64,000 nucleotides of DNA from Photobacterium arenosum. Its GTDB lineage: Bacteria; Pseudomonadota; Gammaproteobacteria; Enterobacterales; Vibrionaceae. The position numbers and the translations under genes are program-made. The stretch is taken from the NCBI RefSeq assembly GCF_014841115.1, contig NZ_JACYTP010000002.1, positions 496,001-560,000 of the forward strand, read 5' to 3'. Under the pieces are notes generated by a model that worked only from the letters and a program-made list of their open reading frames with translations, was not told where the DNA came from and did not search any database. Shown in pieces: positions 56,530 to 64,000 of the stretch. The stretch's first letter is position 1. Every line of letters begins with the position of its first letter.

Positions 56530-56546
56530 CGCCTGAACCTTGGCAA

Positions 56547-56691
56547 GATGAGATAGGGTGAAGAACCCTGGAAGGGTACGGACGGCCAGTCTCAGCCGAG
56601 CGAATCGAGACCACGTTGCCTTCAGGCAACGCCCGAAGGGGCACGAGCTTGCGAGTGATAAATCCCGCCATACCTTGTTCTGGCTCCACCA
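56547..56691 (+). other. structured spacer, probable tRNA remnant or dispersed repeat
   Basis: Between the two repeat copies lies a GC-rich element with local stems: CCC/GGG at 56567-56577, GTCTC/GAGAC near 56589-56611 and CGTTGCC (56614-56620) with GGCAACG (56625-56631). It ends in GGCTCC-A-CCA like a tRNA acceptor end. No intact tRNA can be folded. It is probably a decayed tRNA unit or a family of repeats placed at tRNA loci. Confidence 0.45.
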
Positions 56692-56700
56692 CATTCGAAG

Positions 56701-56729
56701 AAACCGCTGAACTATCAGCGGTTTTTTTT
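56701..56729 (+). terminator. duplicate terminator inside the LysR gene 3' end
   Basis: AAACCGCTG (56701-56709) pairs with CAGCGGTTT (56716-56724) plus T run to 56729. It is oriented rightward, against the LysR gene, whose stop codon (56715-56717) lies at the loop. Confidence 0.8.
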
Positions 56730-57662
56730 CGTCTGAACCTTGGCAACACTGGCATTGGATGATGGGGCAAGGCTATGACAACGCTTAATCTCTTTAATCA
56801 GTGCCTTGGCCAGTGGCGACGCTGAGTTGTTTTTTAACGTGATCAGCATGACCGGGATTTGGTAAGTATATTTCTCGGGCAAGATAGGTTTAATCAGTCC
56901 CTTGCTGACCCAGTTGCTGGCGTAGTGCTCGGGCAGGTAGCCGATAAACGCACCGGATAAAATCAAATGCGCAATCCCCTCATCGTGATAGGCGATGGCC
57001 GTATTCTGATAATTCAGTGCGTCGTTGCGGGTTTCCTTATCCCGCATATAGTTACTGGTGATCACTTCTGCTTGTTGTAACAGCGTATCGATTTCCGATG
57101 GGTGGCAATCGAATAGCGGATGGCCTTTGCCGCAATACAGATAGTTCGTTTCATTATGCAGAGGGTAATAGTCGAGCCCTCTGAGCGGGTGACGACTAAC
57201 GCCGATTCCCACCAGCGAGCGCCCATTCACAACGGATGTTTCAACTTCGCGCGCTTCGCATACATTGATGTCGAACTGTAAGTTATTACTTCTGCTTTTT
57301 AACCCCGAAATAACCTGTGCCACATGGCAGCGCGGATCGTTGACTAAGGTATCGATCATGGCAATCGTGACCCGGCCGGACAGTTCGTTTTTAGAACTCG
57401 CCACTGTGGCGGCAAAGGCTTCGCACTGCTGGAGTAACTCCAGCGAGGCTTGATAGGTCACGCGGCCGGCCTCTGTGACCTCAAAGCCGCTTCGGCCGCG
57501 TTTGCAAAGCGTAATCCCAAGACGCACTTCCAGGTCGGATAAGTGAGAACTGATGGTGGATCGACCAATGTTTAAGCGCGATTCTGCCGCCGACAGACCG
57601 CCACACTCAACGATAGCAACGAATATTCTCAGCATACGTAAATCAACATCTTGAATCTGCAT
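56715..57662 (-). CDS. LysR family regulator, probable regulator of hutHU
   Basis: A 315-residue LysR protein with an N-terminal winged helix (GGLSAAESRLNIGRSTISSHLSDLEVRLG) and a periplasmic-binding-like effector domain. It is divergent from hutH with a 150-base spacer containing TGTTCG (57690-57695) and CGAACA (57715-57720), a likely operator. The final residues AKVQTKKNR are encoded by the duplicated tRNA terminator, so its natural C terminus has probably been replaced or extended. That a LysR, not HutC, controls this hut pair is inference from position. Confidence 0.87.
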   Translation of the reverse strand: MQIQDVDLRMLRIFVAIVECGGLSAAESRLNIGRSTISSHLSDLEVRLGITLCKRGRSGFEVTEAGRVTYQASLELLQQCEAFAATVASSKNELSGRVTIAMIDTLVNDPRCHVAQVISGLKSRSNNLQFDINVCEAREVETSVVNGRSLVGIGVSRHPLRGLDYYPLHNETNYLYCGKGHPLFDCHPSEIDTLLQQAEVITSNYMRDKETRNDALNYQNTAIAYHDEGIAHLILSGAFIGYLPEHYASNWVSKGLIKPILPEKYTYQIPVMLITLKNNSASPLAKALIKEIKRCHSLAPSSNASVAKVQTKKNR

Positions 57663-57812
57663 AGGGGCTCTCTGTCAGCTTGTGTTTTTTGTTCGATAAA
57701 ACCGGAATGAACTACGAACATTATGCTTTTATAAAACATACAGGGCAAGCTAACATCATTTTATAGAAGAAATCTGATACAGAGATATCAGTCAGTCAGG
57801 AGAACAAACAAG
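57663..57812. promoter_or_regulatory. divergent lysR-hutH control region
   Basis: The inverted repeat TGTTCG...CGAACA (57690-57720) and a nearby TTTTATAAAA palindrome (57727-57736) are candidates for LysR binding and the hutH promoter. Confidence 0.4.
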
Positions 57813-59303
57813 ATGTTTAGATATGGTGTTGATCAACTCAATCTGGATATTGTCAACGGCATAGCGGATGGCAGTATCAAAGCGGAACTCTGTGAAGAAG
57901 CGCTCGATAAAATCAATGCAAGCCGTCGTAATGTGGACATCATTGCCGCCTCAGACAAGGCGGTGTACGGCATCAATACCGGATTCGGCCCGCTGTGTGA
58001 TACCCAAATTTCACCGGAAGAAACGCATCTTTTACAAAAAAACCTCCTGATCACCCATGCGGTCGGTGTGGGTGAGCCAATTGCTAAACCCATCTCAAAA
58101 CTGATGCTGATCACCAAGATACATGCCTTAAGTCAGGGTTACTCAGGTATTCGTTTGGAAGTTGTTCAGCGTATGCTGGCGTTTCTCGAACACGATCTGA
58201 TCCCTGTTGTGCCGGAGCAAGGCTCTGTTGGCGCGTCGGGTGACCTGGCACCGCTTTCTCACCTGTTTTTACCCCTCATTGGCGAAGGTGAATTCTGGCA
58301 AGGCGACAACACAGTGCCAGCCGCGCAAGCGCTGCGTGAATACGGCTTAGCGCCGCTTGAGCTGCATGCAAAAGAAGGTCTGGCGCTGATCAACGGCACA
58401 CAGTTTATTCTGTCTCATGCTATTACCGCACTCACGAAAATGCGTTATCTGCTTGATTTAGCAGATCTTTCCGGTGCGATGAGTATTGAAGGGATGCAGG
58501 GCAGTGGTTCGCCATTCAGAGAAGAGCTGCACCTGACGCGTGCCTTTGCCGGCAATATTGAAGTCGCCGCCCGGATGAGACGTTTCTTCAAAGGCTCGCA
58601 AAACATGGCCTCGCATGCTGATTGTGTTCGCGTGCAAGACCCTTATTCCCTGCGCTGTATTCCGCAGGTGCATGGTGCTTCGCGCAATGCCTACAATCAC
58701 TTGAAAGAACTGGCTGAAATTGAAATGAACTCAGTGACTGATAACCCGATTGTTATCAGCTCCGAAGAAGCCATTTCCGGCGGTAGTTTCCATGGGCAAC
58801 CGCTGGCCATGGTGCTGGATTATGCCTCTATTGCTGCCGCGGAACTGGGTAATATTGCAGACCGTCGCTGCTACCTGTTGCTTGAAGGCTTGCACGGTTT
58901 GCCGCGTCTTTTGACGGCATCTGGTGGCCTGAACTCGGGCATGATGATCCCGCAATACGTGACAGCGGCTCTGGTCACTGAAAACAAATCACTCTGTTTT
59001 CCTCCGTCTGCTGACAGCGTGCCGACCTCTATGGGTCAGGAAGATCATGTTTCTATGGGCAGTATCTCGGGCAGAAAGCTGAATCAGATTTTAGGCAACC
59101 TGGAAAAGATCTTAGCTATCGAACTGATGTATGCGGCACAAGCGATTGAATTCAGACGTCCGAACCGCTGTTCAGATGTGATTGAAGAAAACTACCGAAT
59201 TATTCGTGAGAAAGTGGCCAAGCTGGAAGAAGACCGCCTGCTGAAGCCAGACATCGACGCCATGATCGCATTGGTGAAAACACAAGCGTTTAATGTGAAC
59301 TGA
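57813..59303 (+). CDS. hutH: histidine ammonia-lyase HutH
   Basis: A 496-residue aromatic amino acid lyase that deaminates histidine to urocanate. The MIO cofactor forms from A141-S142-G143 in GSVGASGDLAPLSH; YGINTGFGPL supplies the catalytic tyrosine loop and SADSVPTSMGQEDHVSMG is conserved. Phenylalanine or tyrosine lyases share the fold; the neighbouring urocanase makes histidine the substrate. Fifteen bases separate it from hutU, with AGGGAG as ribosome site of the latter. Confidence 0.93.
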   Translation: MFRYGVDQLNLDIVNGIADGSIKAELCEEALDKINASRRNVDIIAASDKAVYGINTGFGPLCDTQISPEETHLLQKNLLITHAVGVGEPIAKPISKLMLITKIHALSQGYSGIRLEVVQRMLAFLEHDLIPVVPEQGSVGASGDLAPLSHLFLPLIGEGEFWQGDNTVPAAQALREYGLAPLELHAKEGLALINGTQFILSHAITALTKMRYLLDLADLSGAMSIEGMQGSGSPFREELHLTRAFAGNIEVAARMRRFFKGSQNMASHADCVRVQDPYSLRCIPQVHGASRNAYNHLKELAEIEMNSVTDNPIVISSEEAISGGSFHGQPLAMVLDYASIAAAELGNIADRRCYLLLEGLHGLPRLLTASGGLNSGMMIPQYVTAALVTENKSLCFPPSADSVPTSMGQEDHVSMGSISGRKLNQILGNLEKILAIELMYAAQAIEFRRPNRCSDVIEENYRIIREKVAKLEEDRLLKPDIDAMIALVKTQAFNVN

Positions 59304-59318
59304 AGGGAGCCTGTAAGG

Positions 59319-61331
59319 ATGGACACTGTATTCAATTTTCAAGAACAAATTCGACAAGGGATCCCTAGCGTACTGCCGGAGGCTAAACCGTATCCGGCCG
59401 GTGTTAACCGTGCGCCTAAACGCAAAGACATCCTGACGCCGGAAGAAAAGCAATTGGCCATTCGCAATGCCTTGCGTTACTTCCCGAATGAATGGCATCA
59501 GGAACTGGCTGCTGAGTTTGCTCAGGAACTGAAAGATTTTGGCCGCATTTACATGTACCGCTTCAAGCCTAACTATGATCTGAAAGCGCGCTCTATTTCA
59601 GACTATCCGGCGAAATGCGAGCAGGCAGCCGCCATCATGCTGATGATCGACAACAACCTGGATCCGGCTGTAGCGCAGCACCCTGAAGAGCTCATCACTT
59701 ACGGTGGTAACGGTGCGGTATTCCAGAACTGGGCCCAATACCTGCTGACCATGAAATACCTAAGTGAGATGGAAAGCGATCAGACGCTCCATTTGTACTC
59801 GGGGCATCCGATGGGTCTGTTCCCGTCGTCGGAAGAGGCACCGCGCGTTGTGGTGACCAACGGTATGATGATCCCGAACTACTCAAAGCCAGATGACTGG
59901 GAAAAGTTCAACGCATTAGGCGTGACGCAATACGGCCAGATGACAGCGGGTTCGTTTATGTATATCGGCCCGCAGGGCATAGTACACGGCACCACCATTA
60001 CTGTCATGAACGCCTTCCGCAAAGTGCTTGAAAAAGGTCAAAGCCCGAAAGGGAAGATTTTCCTGACAGCGGGTCTTGGCGGCATGAGCGGTGCACAACC
60101 AAAAGCCGGTAATATCGCTGACTGTATTACGGTATGTGCCGAAGTGAACCCGAAAGCGGCGATTAAACGTCACGAACAAGGCTGGGTGGATGAGCTGATC
60201 GACAATATGGATGCGTTAGTCGAACGTGTTCGTGAAGCACAAGCCAACGACGAAGTCGTCTCGATTGCCTTTATCGGCAACGTGGTGGATGTGTGGGAAA
60301 CCTTCTACGAGAAGGACATTTTTATCCACCTGGGTTCGGATCAAACCTCGCTGCACAACCCTTGGTCAGGCGGTTACTACCCGGTTGACATCAGCTATGA
60401 CGAATCGAACCGTCTTATCCGTGAAGAGCCAGAGCTGTTCAAGGTAAAAGTACAAGACACACTGAAGCGTCATGCGGATGCGGTAAACAAACACACAGCC
60501 CGCGGCACTTACTTCTTTGACTACGGTAATGCTTTCCTGCTTGAAGCGTCGCGTGCGGGTGGCGATGTGATGGCTGAAAACGGCATCGACTTTAAATACC
60601 CGTCATACGTACAGGACATTCTGGGTCCTATGTGTTTTGACTACGGTTTTGGCCCGTTCCGTTGGGTCTGTACTTCAGGCAAGCCGGAAGATCTGGACAG
60701 AACCGATGCGATTGCCGCTGAGGTGCTGAGCAAGATTATGGCCGAGTCGCCAGAAGAAATTCAGCAGCAGATGCAAGACAACATCACTTGGATCAAAGAT
60801 GCGAAGCAAAACAAGCTGGTCGTCGGTTCACAAGCGCGTATTCTGTACGCTGATTCACAAGGTCGTATGGAAATTGCCAAAGCGTTTAACGATGCGATCC
60901 ATCGCGGTGAAATCGGTCCTGTCGTACTGGGCCGCGACCACCACGACGTCAGTGGTACGGATTCACCATTCCGTGAAACGTCGAACATCTATGATGGCAG
61001 CCGCTTTACAGCTGATATGGCCATTCACAACGTGATCGGCGATGGCTTCCGCGGCGCGACTTGGGTCTCTATCCATAACGGTGGCGGTGTAGGCTGGGGT
61101 GAAGTGATCAACGGCGGTTTCGGCATGTTGCTTGATGGCAGTGAAAGTGCCGAGCGCAGGCTGAAGTCTATGTTGCTGTTCGATGTTAATAACGGTATTG
61201 CACGTCGCAGCTGGGCACGTAATAAAGAAGCGAACTTTGCCATTCAGCGTGAAATGGCAAGAACGCCTAAGCTAAAAGTGACGTTAGCGAATCAGGTTGA
61301 CGATGACATTATCAATAATCTGACATTCTGA
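59319..61331 (+). CDS. hutU: urocanate hydratase, long animal-type form
   Basis: A 670-residue urocanase converting urocanate to imidazolone propionate with bound NAD. Standard bacterial HutU has about 555-560 residues; this one has the length and several blocks of the animal enzyme, such as KQLAIRNALRYFP, NNLDPAVAQHPEELITYGGNG and SRDHHDVSGTDSPFRETSNIYDGS (here GRDHHDV). The NAD-binding GLGGMSGAQ is intact. hutI and hutG are not nearby, so the later steps must be encoded elsewhere. Confidence 0.93.
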   Translation: MDTVFNFQEQIRQGIPSVLPEAKPYPAGVNRAPKRKDILTPEEKQLAIRNALRYFPNEWHQELAAEFAQELKDFGRIYMYRFKPNYDLKARSISDYPAKCEQAAAIMLMIDNNLDPAVAQHPEELITYGGNGAVFQNWAQYLLTMKYLSEMESDQTLHLYSGHPMGLFPSSEEAPRVVVTNGMMIPNYSKPDDWEKFNALGVTQYGQMTAGSFMYIGPQGIVHGTTITVMNAFRKVLEKGQSPKGKIFLTAGLGGMSGAQPKAGNIADCITVCAEVNPKAAIKRHEQGWVDELIDNMDALVERVREAQANDEVVSIAFIGNVVDVWETFYEKDIFIHLGSDQTSLHNPWSGGYYPVDISYDESNRLIREEPELFKVKVQDTLKRHADAVNKHTARGTYFFDYGNAFLLEASRAGGDVMAENGIDFKYPSYVQDILGPMCFDYGFGPFRWVCTSGKPEDLDRTDAIAAEVLSKIMAESPEEIQQQMQDNITWIKDAKQNKLVVGSQARILYADSQGRMEIAKAFNDAIHRGEIGPVVLGRDHHDVSGTDSPFRETSNIYDGSRFTADMAIHNVIGDGFRGATWVSIHNGGGVGWGEVINGGFGMLLDGSESAERRLKSMLLFDVNNGIARRSWARNKEANFAIQREMARTPKLKVTLANQVDDDIINNLTF

Positions 61332-61356
61332 GTAACCTGCCAATCATTGTTTTCTG

Positions 61357-61382
61357 AAAGCCTCGTTATGACGAGGCTTTTT
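61357..61382 (+). terminator. hutHU terminator
   Basis: AAAGCCTCG (61357-61365) pairs exactly with CGAGGCTTT (61372-61380), followed by TTC and a T-rich tail. Confidence 0.85.
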
Positions 61383-61416
61383 CTTTTGGGTTCAGAGTTG
61401 TGTTACGAGATTTAAA

Positions 61417-61435
61417 CCTCCCTCCCTCCCTCCCT
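61417..61435 (+). repeat. CCCT tetranucleotide repeat
   Basis: CC-T-CCC-T-CCC-T-CCC-T; the minus strand reads GGG-A-GGG-A-GGG-A-GG, close to a G-quadruplex motif. Such tracts can vary in copy number. Confidence 0.8.
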
Positions 61436-61916
61436 TGTTATGGCTCTCTCGCCCGACATATATCAGGCCTTAAATCTTAACTATTCATTCGAAGCTGTGT
61501 TTCAACGCTGGTAATTCTTCCCGGTTATTTTAACCGAAGCCACCTTTCAGTTAACGGTTAACCAGACTACGAACATGATTACGCTGGATGAAATATTTAT
61601 TCATGAATGGGTTTAACTACCAGATAACTCAGTTTCTTATTATTTATTCATGTAAAAGCATCAATGTATTCCTTTTGTGAATAATTGTGGCTTGTTGTTT
61701 TTATTTTGGTATTCATGAGGTTCTTGTTTATCTCAAATTGGCATCATTAATTTGTGTGATAATAATCACAATAATATAAATTAACAGGCGCTATTAGTGA
61801 GTAGCTCGATTTTTTTGTTTTATGTCATGGGGTTGTCAATTTAATTGTGTTGATAACAATCCCTAATTAGCGCTCTTTTACATTTTTCGTCATCAGAATT
61901 GCCAGATTTATTTTTA

Positions 61917-61957
61917 ACATATCAATAGTGAAATATTTCGTTTCACTATTGATATGT
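61917..61957. promoter_or_regulatory. 17-bp perfect inverted repeat
   Basis: ACATATCAATAGTGAAA (61917-61933) is matched exactly by its complement at 61941-61957 with a seven-base spacer. The right side leads into ATATTAATTTTCTTT, so it may be the terminator of an unseen short transcript, or a large operator ahead of the lipoprotein gene. Confidence 0.6.
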
Positions 61958-62161
61958 ATATTAATTTTCTTTGTTGAAGCTCTTGATGGTCGAATACTTC
62001 ATTTAAGTTTACGTTTGTGGGGATTAATGCTTTTGAAATGAATGTTTAATATATTAATTAGAGCGAATCGTTGAGTGTCTCAGTTTTCCTGCCTGTATTT
62101 GGATCCGCGAAAACAAAATACTATAAAAGCAAAAAAACACATATGCAGAGGGACAACAACA

Positions 62162-63517
62162 ATGAAAAGAAAACTATTAAACTTGTCGATTGTGGCAGCA
62201 CTGGGTTTTGCGATCAGTGCTTGTGGCGGTGGCAGTAGTTCTAGTAACGATACAGCCAACAACAATTCATCCGGTGGTGATCAAAATCAATCCGGTGATG
62301 TATCAACCGGTCGTTTGATTGACGCTGCGGTCCAAGGCATGGACTATGTTACCGCCACCCAGAGCGGAACCACCAATGCCAATGGCGAATTCAGCTATAA
62401 GCCGGGTGAAAAAGTCACCTTCAAAATGGGGGGCCACAGTTTTACCTCTGTTGATGCCGGGAATGTGATTACCCCATTGGACTTAGCTGGCACTGATGAT
62501 ATCAACAATAACGCTGTGGTGAACATTGTCCGCCTGCTGATGACTCTGGATACTGACGGCGATCCTTCAAATGGCATTGCTATTAACGAAACAGTGAAAA
62601 ACACCGCGTCTCAAATTAACTTCAATGTTGCGCCCGCTGATTTTGGTAATGAATCCAATGTCACAGCGCTTCTGTCTCAGGCAGGTAAATCTGCCAGCGA
62701 CCTGCCAGATGAGGCTGAAGCAAAAGCCCACTTTGAAGAAAGCCTGAGTACAACAACGGCTGATTTAAAAGGTATGTTTAGCTTAGGTTGGGAAGTGGGT
62801 GAGGATTCTGAATATGCAGGTATTGTGAACATTTTCCCTAATGGCCATTTTCTGGTTGTGGAATATGAATATGAAGTTGAAGACCAAGATGAAGATTTGT
62901 GGCAAGGTTTTCAGTATGGGAGCTTTAAGCTGAAAGGTACGGATTTAGTAGGGAAAAAGATCAGCTGGTCTAAAGATAACGACAACAACGGTATTGCAGA
63001 TGACCATTTTGATGGCGGCCTGGCCAGTGATGACATCATCACCAATTTTGTCGTCAGCGATGCTTCACTTTCTCTGACCTGGACTGATCCAACACCGTCT
63101 GATGATGAAGACGCTTCCGGTGACGAAGTTTTCCCTCGAGTGGCAACCTCCAATACTATTGTGGGAAGCTGGGAACTTAAAGAAGAGCCAGCCGAAGAAG
63201 GTAATAATTCAGGACATGTCATTTTCAATTTCCGTGATGACGGTAAGTTTTTCTTGGTTCAACTGGCCGATAGCGAAGTGCCAGAAGGTGAGGACGGTGA
63301 TATTGGGATTGAGTACGGTACTTATTCACATATGAATAACGTTGATCTGACTCTAGACCTGATTTTTGACGGTTCAGGGCCATCTCTCCTGCATGACAAT
63401 GGAGTTCAATCCATGATTCATTCTGTGACCGTATCAGAAGATGGGAAGACGTTGACGCTGGATATAACCGATAGTCTCAATGAAAGATATGATGTCGAAT
63501 TTAACCGCCTGCTGTAA
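62162..63517 (+). CDS. acidic lipoprotein of unknown function
   Basis: A 451-residue lipoprotein: lipobox ISAC with cysteine 21, then GGG and a Ser/Asn-rich linker. Residues about 50-160 form a module seen in many marine bacterial surface proteins (GRLIDAAVQGMDYVT, GEFSYKPGE, ITPLDLAGT, LDTDGDPSNG). The rest is strongly acidic (DQDEDLW, SDDEDASGDE) and beta-rich, with two similar halves near WEVGEDSE and WELKEEPAEE. AGAGGGA precedes the ATG; a frame open to 62075 is not used. Calcium binding is plausible from the Asp-rich loops. Confidence 0.78.
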   Translation: MKRKLLNLSIVAALGFAISACGGGSSSSNDTANNNSSGGDQNQSGDVSTGRLIDAAVQGMDYVTATQSGTTNANGEFSYKPGEKVTFKMGGHSFTSVDAGNVITPLDLAGTDDINNNAVVNIVRLLMTLDTDGDPSNGIAINETVKNTASQINFNVAPADFGNESNVTALLSQAGKSASDLPDEAEAKAHFEESLSTTTADLKGMFSLGWEVGEDSEYAGIVNIFPNGHFLVVEYEYEVEDQDEDLWQGFQYGSFKLKGTDLVGKKISWSKDNDNNGIADDHFDGGLASDDIITNFVVSDASLSLTWTDPTPSDDEDASGDEVFPRVATSNTIVGSWELKEEPAEEGNNSGHVIFNFRDDGKFFLVQLADSEVPEGEDGDIGIEYGTYSHMNNVDLTLDLIFDGSGPSLLHDNGVQSMIHSVTVSEDGKTLTLDITDSLNERYDVEFNRLL

Positions 63518-63532
63518 GTATCATTGATCCAC

Positions 63533-63570
63533 AACGCCAGAATATGAGCTCTCTCATTCTGGCGTTATTG
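63533..63570 (+). terminator. terminator of the acidic lipoprotein gene
   Basis: AACGCCAGAAT (63533-63543) pairs exactly with ATTCTGGCGTT (63556-63566), followed by ATTGTTTTC. Confidence 0.8.
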
Positions 63571-63680
63571 TTTTCAGAACCCCCCGACCTTGTCTGATTT
63601 CGCTCCAGTTTCCCCTCGAACAGCGCATGCTGCGTCAAAATGCTTGTACAGGCATGGTGTGAGATAAATCACGAAACATT

Positions 63681-63724
63681 TACTTAGCCTGCTAACTATA
63701 TTATATTGCTTAGCAGGCTAAGTA
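63681..63724. promoter_or_regulatory. two SlyA-type boxes before the SlyA-family gene
   Basis: TTAGCCTGCTAA (63684-63695) and TTAGCAGGCTAA (63710-63721) each match TTAGC-NN-GCTAA, the SlyA recognition palindrome TTAGCAAGCTAA outside the central pair. They are mirror copies inside a 15-bp inverted repeat, with AT-rich sequence between that could hold the -10 element. This is a strong sign of autoregulation. Confidence 0.78.
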
Positions 63725-63740
63725 TTTTTGGTGAAGCACC

Positions 63741-64000
63741 ATGATTCAAGATATCAATATACTGCGTGATCTGCCGTTAGCTGAGCAGCTCAGCCGTGTT
63801 TCGCGTTTGTGGAAGATGGTGGCAGACCGCGAACTGGCCCCTTTGGGCCTCACTCATCCGCGCTGGACGGCTTTGTGGAAACTGCAGCGGTTGGGCGATC
63901 ACGTCAGTCAGAAAACATTGGCAGAAGCGCTGGAGATCGAACTGGCCTCGCTGATGCGCACCCTGAAACAGCTTGAAGAACAGTCGCTGATTACACGCCG
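63741..64000 (+). CDS. SlyA/MarR family regulator, N-terminal part
   Basis: The frame starts at ATG 63741 and runs out of the window after 86 full codons. The sequence LSRVSRLWKMVADRELAPLGLTH and the helix-turn-helix QKTLAEALEIELASLMRTLKQLEEQSLITR align with SlyA, including the recognition helix pattern E-x-x-SL-RTL-QLE. MarR/SlyA proteins repress or antirepress and respond to small aromatic acids. The two upstream SlyA-type boxes fit this identity. Confidence 0.85.
   Translation, partial: MIQDINILRDLPLAEQLSRVSRLWKMVADRELAPLGLTHPRWTALWKLQRLGDHVSQKTLAEALEIELASLMRTLKQLEEQSLITR

Larger units (their letters stand above)
56489..56746 (+). repeat. 58-bp direct repeat, 200 bp apart, spanning the tRNA 3' flank and terminator
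   Basis: Copy A (56489-56546) and copy B (56689-56746) agree at 51 of 58 positions by my count; five of the seven differences lie in the terminator loop while the stem CCGCTG/CAGCGG and the T run are unchanged. Copy A starts at the CCA end of tRNA-Ser. Copy B starts at another CCACCA-like end and runs into the 3' end of the LysR gene. Confidence 0.85.
61332..62161. other. 830-base AT-rich spacer
   Basis: After the hutHU terminator this spacer holds a CCCT tetranucleotide run (61417-61435), a very AT-rich stretch from about 61600, a 17-bp-stem hairpin (61917-61957) and the lipoprotein leader. I see no frame with a ribosome site. Its length and composition would accommodate a small RNA gene or a complex promoter. 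Confidence 0.45.

Noticed and set aside
56384-56770. A 128-codon leftward open frame across tRNA-Ser and its repeats
   Set aside because: It is the antisense of a tRNA and two terminators; such frames arise by composition and are not genes.
56401-57662. Genomic island inserted at tRNA-Ser
   Set aside because: The tRNA flank is duplicated, but only 200 bp away and without integrase or cargo, so it is a local duplication rather than an island boundary.
1-64000. CRISPR arrays, prophage, integrons, insertion sequences, rRNA
   Set aside because: No regularly spaced repeats, integrase, transposase or rRNA sequence was seen anywhere in the window.

Overview
This 64 kb window reads as a chromosomal segment of a moderately halophilic gammaproteobacterium of the family Vibrionaceae, most like a mid-GC Photobacterium or relative. 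The reasons are the ectABC plus dedicated aspartokinase operon, bioA divergent from bioBFCD with htpX close by, an Mlc-type regulator, a sigma-54-type promoter before a chemotaxis receptor, and a DUF2947-like protein. The genus is inference. I see no phage, integrase, insertion sequence, CRISPR array or rRNA.

Layout. 0-7.5 kb: a truncated DUF2252 gene, an EamA exporter, adhP, the EF-P paralogue yeiP, a small lipoprotein and a three-gene polar amino acid ABC importer whose permease carries an extra extracytoplasmic insert. 7.6-13.2 kb: a chemotaxis receptor behind a sigma-54 promoter, then pxpABC (5-oxoprolinase) with a ChaC/GGCT-like protein and a zinc-ribbon miniprotein. 13.2-26.3 kb: DUF3108, small unknown proteins, pirin, a FAN1-type nuclease, an exported Nudix-PAP2 fusion, the YdiJ dehydrogenase, an LpxH-like phosphoesterase, a Cache-GGDEF cyclase and a 51-residue membrane protein. 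26.5-30.4 kb: the ectoine operon. 30.5-45 kb: YgiQ, an AraC/LysE/DUF2000 cassette, an Aer-like receptor, asnS, a 953-residue lipoprotein, queE, mlc, a DCC protein and a LON-domain protein. 45-50.4 kb: the biotin locus with a clear BirA operator. 50.4-56.3 kb: membrane proteins, htpX, a PQQ sugar dehydrogenase, and a MocR regulator divergent from an EamA exporter. 56.4-61.3 kb: tRNA-Ser(UGA), a 200-bp-spaced duplication of its 3' flank, and a LysR gene divergent from hutH and a long, animal-type hutU. 61.3-64 kb: an AT-rich spacer with a 17-bp-stem hairpin, an acidic lipoprotein, and a truncated SlyA-family gene behind two SlyA-like boxes.

The operons form coherent functions: osmoprotectant synthesis, biotin synthesis, recycling of 5-oxoproline, and the first two steps of histidine breakdown. 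I did not find an obvious new defence or mobile system. The observations most worth a second look are the exported Nudix-PAP2 fusion, the LysR gene whose last codons lie in a duplicated tRNA terminator, the animal-type urocanase pair, the receptor whose sensor has no N-terminal membrane anchor, and the unexplained hairpin near 61.9 kb.
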